A stretch of DNA of 64,000 nucleotides from CAYNSB01 sp964399625 (GTDB taxonomy: Bacteria > Planctomycetota > Phycisphaerae > Phycisphaerales > UBA1924): assembly GCA_964399625.1 (NCBI GenBank), contig CAYNSB010000007.1, positions 24,210 to 88,209 on the forward strand, given 5' to 3'. Below, piece after piece: positions 8,507 to 16,344 of the stretch. The translations under genes were made by a program, and so were the position numbers. The number at the start of each line of letters is the position of its first letter. Position 1 is the first letter of the stretch. The notes beneath the pieces were generated by a model. It did no database searches and had not been told where the DNA came from. It saw only the letters and a program-made list of their open reading frames with translations.

Positions 8507-9343
8507 ATGTGCACCGTCTCCGTTCTTCCGTTGCTCGATCCGTCGGGCGTTCTCGCCGGGGTGCGGATCGTGTCCAACCGCGACGAACTGCGGACGCGCG
8601 CCCCGTCCTCCCCTCCATCGTGGCGGCGCGTGAGGTTCGACCCGGCGCGACCCACGGCCGGCGGGATGAGCGGCGAGCGCGAGACCCGCGCGATCTGGCC
8701 CATGGACATCGAGGCGGGAGGAACGTGGATTGGCGCCTCGCGGGATGGGCTCGTGCTCTCGCTGCTGAATCTCAACCTTCCCGGCACTCCGGCGGGCGCG
8801 GGGCGCGTCTCACGCGGGCTGATCATCCCATCGCTCATCGGCGCTCCGGACGTCGCCGACGCGATCGCGGCGTTGGACGCGATGCCGCTCCCCGATTTCG
8901 ATCCCTTCCGCCTGGTGGCGATCGGCGCACACGCCAGCGAGCGCACGCCGCGCGTCGCGGAGGCATCGTGGGACGGACGACGCCTGCGCCTCTCCTGGCA
9001 CGCGCTGGCGCCGATGTGCTTCGCGAGCTCCGGGCTGGGAGATCACCTGGTCACGCCGCGGATCGCGCTGTTCGAGTCGATGGTGATCGAGCGCGGCGCA
9101 ACGCCCGCGCTCCAGGACGAGTTCCACGGGCACCGATGGCCCGACCGTCCCGAGATCAGCGTGCTCATGAGCCGCGGCGATGCCCGGACCGTCTCGATCA
9201 CGAGCGTGGAGGTCGCGGGTGGGACGAGCGCGTCGCGCCCTCCGGCGATGTCGTACACGCCCATCGAGGCGAGCGACGCGCACACATCCGTCGGCGCGAA
9301 CGCCCCATGGCACAAGGGCCCCGGCGAACGCCGGAGCCCTTGA
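8507..9343 (+). CDS. NRDE (TANGO2-like) family protein
   Basis: A 278-residue protein starting MCTVSVLPLL and carrying the family-defining NRDE tetrapeptide at residues 24-27. Cys2 immediately after the initiator Met is conserved in the family and in Ntn hydrolases, where it would become the N-terminal nucleophile. Human TANGO2 is linked to Golgi organisation and haem handling; bacterial function is not settled. The ATG at 8507 places Met-Cys at the N terminus exactly as in relatives; upstream in-frame codons are noise. Its last codons lie inside a perfect hairpin (9313-9341). It probably forms a unit with the DinB-like gene. Confidence 0.8.
   Translation: MCTVSVLPLLDPSGVLAGVRIVSNRDELRTRAPSSPPSWRRVRFDPARPTAGGMSGERETRAIWPMDIEAGGTWIGASRDGLVLSLLNLNLPGTPAGAGRVSRGLIIPSLIGAPDVADAIAALDAMPLPDFDPFRLVAIGAHASERTPRVAEASWDGRRLRLSWHALAPMCFASSGLGDHLVTPRIALFESMVIERGATPALQDEFHGHRWPDRPEISVLMSRGDARTVSITSVEVAGGTSASRPPAMSYTPIEASDAHTSVGANAPWHKGPGERRSP
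9313..9341. terminator. Hairpin between convergent genes, overlapping a stop codon
   Basis: AAGGGCCCCGGCG (9313-9325) is nearly complementary to CGCCGGAGCCCTT (9328/9329-9341). The 3' arm ends one base into the TGA of the NRDE gene. It sits between that gene and the PEP-CTERM-type gene arriving from the other strand, so it may act for both. No T-tract follows on either strand, so intrinsic termination is uncertain. Confidence 0.45.
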
Positions 9344-9407
9344 GAATCGCTGCACGAACGATCCGTCTGGCAGAATCGGAGAGCGCTCCGCAGCGCGGGG
9401 TCTTGCC

Positions 9408-10295
9408 TCAGGCGCGGCGACGCCGTGCCGCAACCATGCCGCCAAGCCCGAGGATCGCGAGCGAGCCCGGCGTGGGCACGCTGCTGAGCCCGATGGTGTA
9501 CGAGATCACCGCGGACTCGGCGCCCACACCCGCGGGCACATCGATGTCCCAGTAGAACGCGACCGCCGCATCATTGAGGGAGATCGACCCACCCGCGGCC
9601 GGGGTGTTGCTCAGTGTCGCCTGGACGAGCCCCTGGGCCACGGCCGCCGTCTCACCGTACTGGAACGCCTTCGCGCCCGGAGCATCCGCAAACGCGCCCA
9701 GGCCGCTCACGGAGTCCCACAGGAACGCCCGCGTTCCCTGCGACAGGATCCTGTCGTTGGCGAGATCGCCGCCCACGTTCAGGTCGGTGTACGCGCCGAT
9801 GCGGATCTTCGCGCCGGTGGCGAGGCGATTGATGAACTTCACGCTCGCGGTCAGGGTCGCGTTGTTCGGCGTCGCGCCGTCGGTAAGCGTGTAGCTCCAC
9901 ACGCCGTCCACGGCCTCGCCCGCGTTGGAGGGAACGATGTTGTTGATGCGGATCTGGCGCGAGTTGCCCGAGCCGGTGATCTGCGCGCCGTTGGCGAGGT
10001 TCAGCACCGTGCCGAAGTCGCTCAGCGTCGTCGTGAAGCCGGGGGTGCGGGGCGTGCCGTAGAGCCAGCCGTTTCGCGGCATCCAGTTCGCGCCGCCCGT
10101 GTCAGGAATCAGCGACGACGCGAATCCCGCGTTCGTCGGGCTGGTGTCCCAGATGCCCAGCGCGCCGCCGGGGAAGACGGTCGTCGTCTGGTTCCAGGAA
10201 GCGTTCCCGCTGGTGACGGGGAACTGGGCGTTGGCGGCAGAAGTGACCAGCGCCGCCGACGCAACCGCGAGCACGAGAGAAAGACGCGTGTTCAT
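9408..10295 (-). CDS. Secreted protein with PEP-CTERM-type sorting tail
   Basis: A 295-residue exported protein. Residues 1-23 are a classic signal peptide (MNTRLSLVLAVASAALVTSA, cleavage near ANAQ). The body is Gly/Asn/Thr-rich and beta-strand-prone with no recognised enzyme motif. The C terminus is VPTPGSLAILGLGG followed by a short segment and RRRRA: a PEP-like motif, hydrophobic helix and basic cluster, as in substrates of exosortase/archaeosortase enzymes that anchor proteins at the cell surface. No exosortase gene is in this window. GAGAGGG six bases before the ATG at 10295 supports the start. Function unknown. Confidence 0.8.
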   Translation of the reverse strand: MNTRLSLVLAVASAALVTSAANAQFPVTSGNASWNQTTTVFPGGALGIWDTSPTNAGFASSLIPDTGGANWMPRNGWLYGTPRTPGFTTTLSDFGTVLNLANGAQITGSGNSRQIRINNIVPSNAGEAVDGVWSYTLTDGATPNNATLTASVKFINRLATGAKIRIGAYTDLNVGGDLANDRILSQGTRAFLWDSVSGLGAFADAPGAKAFQYGETAAVAQGLVQATLSNTPAAGGSISLNDAAVAFYWDIDVPAGVGAESAVISYTIGLSSVPTPGSLAILGLGGMVAARRRRA

Positions 10296-10694
10296 GAGAC
10301 CCTCTCAATTTCCTGAGGACTGGTGTGGCCTACCGGCGATCGCAGCCCTCGATGCGAACGCCCCGGGCAGGCTGCAGCGCCACGCGCACGACACGTCGCG
10401 AACGGACCCTTGTCCGCCCGACGCTCATCGCCGCAGAGCAACCGCCGGCCTGCCGCCGTCGAGTTGTGTTCACACGGGCACGCTGCCCGCATCAGTGATC
10501 GCGCCTCGTCCCACGATGCGCGTCACTGCTCAAAGGTGTACCACAACTTTCCAGAAACACCAATCGAGGGAGAAATAACCGAGTCAAAAGAGTCTCGGGT
10601 CAACTCGGCGCGCGGGACTGGGAAATCTGCGGCGTTTGGGGAGGGACCGAGGCGATCCTGCAGCTCGCTCTCATGCTCGACCGGGCGACGTGTG
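10296..10694. other. 399-bp intergenic region
   Basis: It separates the MFS gene (ending at 10695) from the PEP-CTERM-type gene, both minus strand. The part at about 10530-10620 is clearly less GC-rich than its surroundings and probably holds the promoter of the latter. No convincing small ORF, tRNA or repeat was found in the rest. Frames open across it on the plus strand continue into antisense of the MFS gene and look non-coding. Confidence 0.5.
10535..10563 (-). promoter_or_regulatory. Candidate promoter of the PEP-CTERM-type gene
   Basis: Minus strand TTGGTG (10558-10563), 17-nt spacer, then TACACC (10535-10540) with a TG one base upstream (extended -10). It lies in the AT-richer patch about 240 bp from the start codon. 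The long leader makes the assignment tentative. Confidence 0.3.
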
Positions 10695-12017
10695 CTACGC
10701 GGCGCGTTCGAAGCGGGTCGGCACATTCATGCGACGCGACAGACGCACAAACCCGATCGCACCCGCCACGCATGTGAGCACGCTGATCGCGAACACCCAG
10801 TGCTCCCAGCCGCGATCGAAACGCTTGAGCCACTCGTAGCCCGCGACCGCGACCATCGGCCCCAGCAGCCCGCGGACGCCGTTGAGAGTGACGTGCACGC
10901 CCATGTACCGGCTTGCCAGATGCGGCGGGGCGAAGTCCAGGTGACCCAGGTTCCACGCGAGCGCGCCGCCCGCATAGCCGATGCCCTGCATGAGCATCCC
11001 GACATAGAGCAGGGGCATCTGCTCGAGCACGGCGCCGAGCAGGACGACGCTCTGGCTCGCGACGAATGCCCACGAGTGGATCGCGCGGAACGCCACGACG
11101 TGGCGATCCACGAGCACCCGGGTCCAGAACGGGACCACGAAGGGCACGACGATCGTCGGCGCGCCGTACGTGATCGCGACGCCCTCGAGCGTGCTCACGC
11201 GGAAGTGCTCTTTCAGGAGCAGCGCCAGCGGGGCCGAGAGCATGAGATTCCCCACGCCCAGCACGTTCATCCAGACCTGGAAGCGGGCGTAATTGCCGTC
11301 GCGCTGCAGGACCTGGGCCAGCGCGAGCGGGCTCCATCGCGGGCGCTCGGCGCTGGACAGCTCCTGCTTGAGCAGCAGGCGGTGGCGACGCAGGCGGATG
11401 CGTCCGTAGGACCAGACGCCGACGCTGCCCACGGCGCACGCCACCAGCAGCAGCACGCGGAACGCGTCATCTCCCAGGTCGCGCCCCGCGCCCACGAGCA
11501 TCGCGATCGCCGCGAGCACCAGGGCCTGGACCATCGCGAAACGCCCCGTGGCCCGGGCCCGCTCGGCCCGCGAGTAGTTCATGCTCCACACCGTCGCGCG
11601 AAGCGTGAAGACGCCCGCCATCGCGCCCCGGGCGGTCGCCATCGCGAGCACCAGCATCCCGAGCCCGACCTCGGTACGCGGCGCGATCGCCACGATCGCG
11701 ACCATCAGGATCACCACCGCCTGCAGGAGATTGATCAGTCGCACCTTGTCGCGCCCGTGCCCGATCGCGGCCCACAGGAAGCTGGTGATGTTGGCCAGCT
11801 CGGGCATCGCGGTGAGGAGCCCGACCACGATGTTGAGCGTGAGCTCCGGCACGACCGGGGCAAACGCACCCTTGACGATGACGGCGATGACGACGCCCTC
11901 GACCGCCGCCAGCGCAACCGGGAAGAACAGGGCGGAGACGAGCTCCCGCCGGTAGTTGCGCCGCGACACGGCGGGGACCGCCCGCGGATGGAACGCGCCC
12001 AGGGTTCGGATCACCAT
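10695..12017 (-). CDS. MFS-type multi-pass membrane transporter
   Basis: A 440-residue inner-membrane protein with about 10-12 hydrophobic segments (for example LVSALFFPVALAAVEGVVI, LNIVVGLLTAMPELANI, LLYVGMLMQGIGYAGGALAW). The general pattern, with a basic loop after segment 2 (GHGRDKVRLINL) and a larger central cytoplasmic stretch (RIRLRRHRLLLKQELSS), fits the major facilitator superfamily. The substrate cannot be inferred. The ATG at 12017 lies 10 bp after the stop of the TerC gene, so the two are probably one operon. Confidence 0.7.
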   Translation of the reverse strand: MVIRTLGAFHPRAVPAVSRRNYRRELVSALFFPVALAAVEGVVIAVIVKGAFAPVVPELTLNIVVGLLTAMPELANITSFLWAAIGHGRDKVRLINLLQAVVILMVAIVAIAPRTEVGLGMLVLAMATARGAMAGVFTLRATVWSMNYSRAERARATGRFAMVQALVLAAIAMLVGAGRDLGDDAFRVLLLVACAVGSVGVWSYGRIRLRRHRLLLKQELSSAERPRWSPLALAQVLQRDGNYARFQVWMNVLGVGNLMLSAPLALLLKEHFRVSTLEGVAITYGAPTIVVPFVVPFWTRVLVDRHVVAFRAIHSWAFVASQSVVLLGAVLEQMPLLYVGMLMQGIGYAGGALAWNLGHLDFAPPHLASRYMGVHVTLNGVRGLLGPMVAVAGYEWLKRFDRGWEHWVFAISVLTCVAGAIGFVRLSRRMNVPTRFERAA

Positions 12018-12027
12018 CGCGCGTCCA

Positions 12028-13230
12028 TCATCGGTGCGCCCGGCGCGCGGCGATCATGCTCGCCAGCACCGCCACCACCAGCAGCCCCAGCACGACCAGC
12101 AAGGACACGGTCGTGTCGATCTTGATCGCCCTGACGGGCTCCATCTTCATGCCCAGCGCATCGGCGACGCGGTGCAGGTACGGCGGGGCGCTCAGCAGCA
12201 GAAGCTTCACGCCGACGAAGGCCAGGATCACGATGAGCGCCGGCTTGAGGTACTTGAACTTCTGGATCATCGCGGCGAGGCAGAAGTACAGGCTCCGGAG
12301 CCCCAGGATCGCGAAGATGTTGCTGGTGAAGACGATGAACGGGTCGGGCGTGATCGCGAAGATCGCGGGGATCGAGTCCACCGCGAACACGAGGTCGGTG
12401 ATCTCCACCATGATCAGGGCCAGCAGCAGCGGCGTGATCGAGCGCCGTCCGAGCGTGCCCGCGGGCGGCGGGTCCTGCCTGGGCTTGCCCGTCTTCGGGT
12501 CCGGGCTGTACGTGGGCGCGACGGTGCGGCGCGTAAAGAACTTCTGCCCGTCGTAGAACGTCGTGACGGGATAGAACTTTTTCACGAGGCGCACGACGGG
12601 GTTCTTGCCCGGGTCGGAGTGGCTCTGGATCAGGGCCATCTTCGCGCTCGTGAGGATGAGGAAGAATCCGAAGACGATCAGGAGCCAGGTGTAGCGGAGG
12701 ACGAGCTCGGCGCCGGCGAGGATCATGACGCCGCGCATGAGGAGCGCGCCCATGATGCCCCAGAAGAGCACGCGGTGTTGGTACTTCGCGGGGATCGCAA
12801 AGTACGAGAAGATGAGCGCGATCACGAAGATGTTGTCCATCGAGAGCGACTTCTCGACGACGTACCCCGTGAGATACTGCTGGGCGGCCTCGGCGCCGGC
12901 CACGGTTCCGCGGACGATCGTGGGCGCGTGCGGGTCCGTCTTGAGCGCCGGGTTGTACATGGGCACGTCCAGCCCCATGTCGAGCCAGTGGTTCTGGTAC
13001 GCCAGGTAGACGACCCCCGAGAAGGCGACGCCGACCGTCACCCACACGATGCTCCACCCCACCGCTTCCTTCATCGAGACCTCGTGCGCCTCCCGGTGGA
13101 ACACGCCCAGATCGAGCAGCAGCACGACGAACACGAGGGCGACGAAGACCCCATAGGCGACCAGCTTCATCGGGTGGTCGGGAGTGGCGCCGGTCGCGTC
13201 CAGGTCGGCCAGCAAGTGCAGTGTGTGCAT
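12028..13230 (-). CDS. TerC/Alx family membrane protein
   Basis: A 400-residue integral membrane protein of the TerC family. Signature segments: VVEKSLSMDNIFVIAL (acidic membrane motif), a central hydrophilic loop (about residues 215-265), and MVEITDLVFAVDSIPAIFAI followed by SNIFAILGLRSLYF. Conserved aspartates and glutamates in these helices are linked to metal export; family members Alx and YkoY/MeeF are connected with manganese export or metalation of exported proteins. The ATG at 13230 is chosen because GGAG lies 6 nt before it; a GTG four codons upstream is less likely. Only about 80 bp separate it from cinA, and no yybP-ykoY manganese riboswitch is seen there. Confidence 0.9.
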   Translation of the reverse strand: MHTLHLLADLDATGATPDHPMKLVAYGVFVALVFVVLLLDLGVFHREAHEVSMKEAVGWSIVWVTVGVAFSGVVYLAYQNHWLDMGLDVPMYNPALKTDPHAPTIVRGTVAGAEAAQQYLTGYVVEKSLSMDNIFVIALIFSYFAIPAKYQHRVLFWGIMGALLMRGVMILAGAELVLRYTWLLIVFGFFLILTSAKMALIQSHSDPGKNPVVRLVKKFYPVTTFYDGQKFFTRRTVAPTYSPDPKTGKPRQDPPPAGTLGRRSITPLLLALIMVEITDLVFAVDSIPAIFAITPDPFIVFTSNIFAILGLRSLYFCLAAMIQKFKYLKPALIVILAFVGVKLLLLSAPPYLHRVADALGMKMEPVRAIKIDTTVSLLVVLGLLVVAVLASMIAARRAHR

Positions 13231-13309
13231 CGAGCGCTCCACGAGAGTCGCACGCAGCGACTAAGAAACGGGCACGAGTATAGGAGAATCCACGAAGGGC
13301 CAGCGCGGC

Positions 13310-14662
13310 TCACGCGCGACTTTGGTGGCGTTCCTGCTCGCGGATCAGGGCCTGCTCTTCGATCCCGAGTATCCGAAATCGGAGCATGGCAAGCGCGAGC
13401 CTCGCGGACCACTCACGCACGGACGCCCGGTCCGGGCCCAAGAGGAATCGGCGCACGTCCAGAGCCGTCGAGCGGGGCTCGCGCGAGGCGAGGGCAATCC
13501 AGACCGTCCCCACCGGCTTTCCGGGGGTGCCGCCGTCCGGCCCGGCGATGCCCGTGATCCCGATCGCGTGGTGCGTTCGGGTGCGCTCCAGGCAGCCAAG
13601 CGCCATCGCTCGAGCACACTCCAAGGAGACCGCCCCCGGCCCGCCGGGAGCGAATAGCGCCTTGGGCACGCCGAGCAGCTCGGCCTTCTGTGCGTTGCTG
13701 TAGGTGATGAATCCTCCTTCGAACGCGGCGGAGGAGCCCGGAACCTCGGTGAGGAGCGTGCCGAGCATGCCGCCCGTGCACGACTCCGCGACGGACAGCG
13801 ACTCGCCACGATCGCGGAGCAAGCGGACAGCGATGCTCTGGATCGTCTCTCCGGCTTCGGAGATGAGGAATGGCCCCAGGGCGTCGCGGACGCGATCGAT
13901 CGTCGCCGCGATCGCCCGCTCCGCGTCCGAACGACTCGACTCGCCGCTCCGCGATTCGAAGCGGACTCGGCACGCCACGTGCCCTCCGCTCGCCGTGGTG
14001 CCAACGAGAGGCTTGCGATCGCGGTGCATCAGACAGCCCAGGCGCTGCCCGATGTCCGACTCGCCGAGCCCGAACGTCATGAGGGTTCGGGTGATCACGA
14101 GGCGGTCGTCCGGCGGGCGGAGCGCGGGGGCGACGTGGGCCTCGAACATCGGCACCATCTCGCGGGGCGGGCCCGGCAGGCAGAAGATGTCCGCGGGCGG
14201 GGAGGAAAGGCGTGCCGCGAGCCCCGGGGCCGTGCCGTGCGCGTTGGCCAGCGATCGCGCCGAGCGCGGGCGCAGCGCTTGCACGCGGTTGATCGCTGGC
14301 ATCGGGCGTCCTCGGCCCGCGAACCACGACTCGATCTGGACGCGTGCCTGCTCGTCCTCGATCAGTTCTTCGCCCAGGGCCCGTGCGAGCGCGTGGCGGG
14401 TGAGATCGTCGGCGGTCGGCCCTAGCCCGCCCGTGCACACGATCAACTGGCGCGAGCCCGAGTCGGTCCCATCGCCGCGAGCAAGGCGGGGCAGAGCGTC
14501 CGCGATCGCGCCCTGGTCGTCGGGCACCGTTGCGTGCTCCACGGGCACGATGCCGCGGGCGAGGAGCTCGCGAGAGAGCCACTGAGAATTCGTATCGAGC
14601 GCCTGCCCCAGCGTCAGCTCGTCCCCGATGGACAGTATTGCGGCCCGCATGTGCGTGAGCAT
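13310..14662 (-). CDS. cinA: CinA-type protein (MoCF-like domain plus NMN deamidase domain)
   Basis: A 450-residue two-domain protein. Residues about 5-190 are the molybdopterin-binding-like (CinA-N) domain: AAILSIGDELTLGQ, TNSQWLSRELLARG, CTGGLGPTADDLTRHALA, CLPGPPREM. Residues about 285-430 are the nicotinamide-nucleotide amidase (PncC) domain: LSVAESCTGGMLGTLLTEVPGSSAAFEGGF with the catalytic-region SCTGG and GITGIAGPDGGTPGKPVGTV. NMN deamidase recycles NMN to nicotinate mononucleotide; the N-terminal domain of some CinA proteins is an ADP-ribose pyrophosphatase. The ATG at 14662 is used; an ATG four codons in (14650) is equally possible. It lies downstream of pyk on the same strand. Confidence 0.92.
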   Translation of the reverse strand: MLTHMRAAILSIGDELTLGQALDTNSQWLSRELLARGIVPVEHATVPDDQGAIADALPRLARGDGTDSGSRQLIVCTGGLGPTADDLTRHALARALGEELIEDEQARVQIESWFAGRGRPMPAINRVQALRPRSARSLANAHGTAPGLAARLSSPPADIFCLPGPPREMVPMFEAHVAPALRPPDDRLVITRTLMTFGLGESDIGQRLGCLMHRDRKPLVGTTASGGHVACRVRFESRSGESSRSDAERAIAATIDRVRDALGPFLISEAGETIQSIAVRLLRDRGESLSVAESCTGGMLGTLLTEVPGSSAAFEGGFITYSNAQKAELLGVPKALFAPGGPGAVSLECARAMALGCLERTRTHHAIGITGIAGPDGGTPGKPVGTVWIALASREPRSTALDVRRFLLGPDRASVREWSARLALAMLRFRILGIEEQALIREQERHQSRA

Positions 14663-14713
14663 GCACGAGAATAAGGCGGCTGTGTCGTGCCGGTTCGCGA
14701 GATCCGCGCGACG

Positions 14714-16342
14714 TCAACTCTTGTGCGCACGGTACCCGCCGTTGGGATCGCCGACGTAAAGAGTGGCGATGGAGTTGGTCGCCTTGGGCACGCCCAGCGG
14801 CTTGCCCGCGAGCAGCAGCACGGGCTGGCCCTGCTCGATCCAGCCCCGATCGAGCATGTCCCGCTCGGCGATGGACGTGAAATCGCCCAGCCCGCCGGAA
14901 GCCGGCGGATCGCGCCAGATGGGCGTGACGTTTCTGAGCAGCGCCATGCGTCGGGCGACGCTCTCGCTGCTCGTATAGGCGACGATGGGGACGCGGAAGC
15001 CCTGCTGCGAGAGGTAGCGGGCCGTGCCGCCGTGCTGCGACCAGCACACGACCAGGCGAGCGCCGATGTCACGGGCGATGTGCCAGGCTCCGTGCGCAAG
15101 GGCGGCGGTGCCGTAGCCGGACTCGATCCACTTGGCCGGAGCGATGTCCGTCGGCGCGTCCTGGTCACTGGCTCGTTCGGCCGAGGCGATAATGCGGCGC
15201 ATGGTGTCGGCGACGAGGGCGGGGTGACGCCCGACCGCGGTCTCGCCCGAGAGCATGACCGCGTCGGCGCCATCAAAGACGGCGTGCCCCACGTCGGAGG
15301 CCTCGGCGCGCGTTGGCGAGGGCGCGTCGATCATGGATTCGAGCATCTGCGTCGCCACGATGCACGGGCGCCCGTGGGCCGCGCACGCCCGAAGGATCTG
15401 TCGCTGCGCGACGGGCACGTGCGCGATGTCCATCTCGACGCCCAGATCGCCGCGCGCCACCATCACGGCGTCGGCGGCGTCGATGATCGACTCGAGGTTG
15501 GTCAGGGCCTGGGGCTTCTCGATCTTGGCAATGACGGGAATTCCCGCGCCGGCAAGATCACCCAGGGCGTCCGCTCGCGCGCCCGCGGCTGGCCCGCCAC
15601 GCGGGACCAGGCGCGAGATGCGCTCCTTCAGGTGCGCGACCTCGTGCGCCGTTCGCACGAACGAGAGGGCCAGGAAGTCCAGCCGGTGGTCCACGGCCCA
15701 CGCGACGCACTCCCAGTCTCGTTCCGTGATCGCGGGCACGGAGAGCGAAGAGTCCGGGAGGTTGATGCCCTTGCCCGTTGTGACGAGCCCGCCCTGCGTG
15801 ACGCGGCAGCGGAGTTGGTGGGGAACGCCGTTGCCCCCGTCGCGCCCCATCGCGAGCAGGCGCACCGCGCCGTCGTTGATCAGCACGCGATGCCCGGCCT
15901 GGACCTCGTCGATCATCGCTGGGTAGGTCGTGGGCAGGATGGTCGTCCTCGAATCGTGCGCGGCGGCACGCACCGTTTCGACCCGGGCCTCGCTCACATC
16001 CGCGCGAAAGACGACTTCCTCCCCGCGGACGAGTTCCACTCCCTTCGCGCCTCCGATCGCGGGCACGGTCCCCACGCGGATCTTCGGGCCGCACAGATCG
16101 CCCATCACGGCGATGGGACGGGAAAGCTCGCGTGCCACGCCACGGACGGTGTTCAGGCGTGCGGCGTGCGCGTCCAGATCGCCGTGCGAGAAGTTCAGGC
16201 GGAAGACCGACACGCCCGCCTCGATGAGCTTGCGGACCATCTCCGGGCTCTCGGAGGCGGGGCCGAGCGTCGCGACGATTTTGACGCGCGTGGGAAGTAC
16301 GGCTCGCCCCGGGTGCGCGGGCGCTGTGCTGATCTCGCGCAT
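14714..16342 (-). CDS. pyk: Pyruvate kinase
   Basis: A 542-residue cytoplasmic enzyme converting phosphoenolpyruvate and ADP to pyruvate and ATP. Motifs are intact: TRVKIVATLGPAS (N-terminal barrel), RLNFSHGDLDAH (substrate Arg and Asn/Ser/His), IAKIEKPQALTN (catalytic Lys), MVARGDLGVEM (metal-binding Asp region), ATQMLESMI, and DGADAVMLSGETAVG. The C-terminal domain is longer than usual (family about 470-480). The start ATG at 16342 is two bases after the stop of the solute-binding protein gene, so the order on the mRNA is solute-binding protein, pyk, then possibly cinA. Confidence 0.95.
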   Translation of the reverse strand: MREISTAPAHPGRAVLPTRVKIVATLGPASESPEMVRKLIEAGVSVFRLNFSHGDLDAHAARLNTVRGVARELSRPIAVMGDLCGPKIRVGTVPAIGGAKGVELVRGEEVVFRADVSEARVETVRAAAHDSRTTILPTTYPAMIDEVQAGHRVLINDGAVRLLAMGRDGGNGVPHQLRCRVTQGGLVTTGKGINLPDSSLSVPAITERDWECVAWAVDHRLDFLALSFVRTAHEVAHLKERISRLVPRGGPAAGARADALGDLAGAGIPVIAKIEKPQALTNLESIIDAADAVMVARGDLGVEMDIAHVPVAQRQILRACAAHGRPCIVATQMLESMIDAPSPTRAEASDVGHAVFDGADAVMLSGETAVGRHPALVADTMRRIIASAERASDQDAPTDIAPAKWIESGYGTAALAHGAWHIARDIGARLVVCWSQHGGTARYLSQQGFRVPIVAYTSSESVARRMALLRNVTPIWRDPPASGGLGDFTSIAERDMLDRGWIEQGQPVLLLAGKPLGVPKATNSIATLYVGDPNGGYRAHKS

Positions 16343-16344
16343 CT

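Noticed and set aside
5518..8946. A 1142-codon open frame on the minus strand
   Set aside because: It is antisense to the GH3, DinB and NRDE genes and overlaps the GT9 gene in another frame; the protein is Arg/Pro-rich without domains. GC-rich genomes produce such long antisense frames.
10323..12125. A 600-codon plus-strand frame antisense to the MFS gene
   Set aside because: The product is an Arg/His/Asp-rich low-complexity protein with no fold; the minus-strand MFS has clear membrane segments. The same applies to 11956-13557 opposite the TerC gene.
13231..13309. Manganese riboswitch (yybP-ykoY) upstream of the TerC-family gene
   Set aside because: Only about 80 bp are available and neither the conserved loop sequences nor a suitable stem pair are present.
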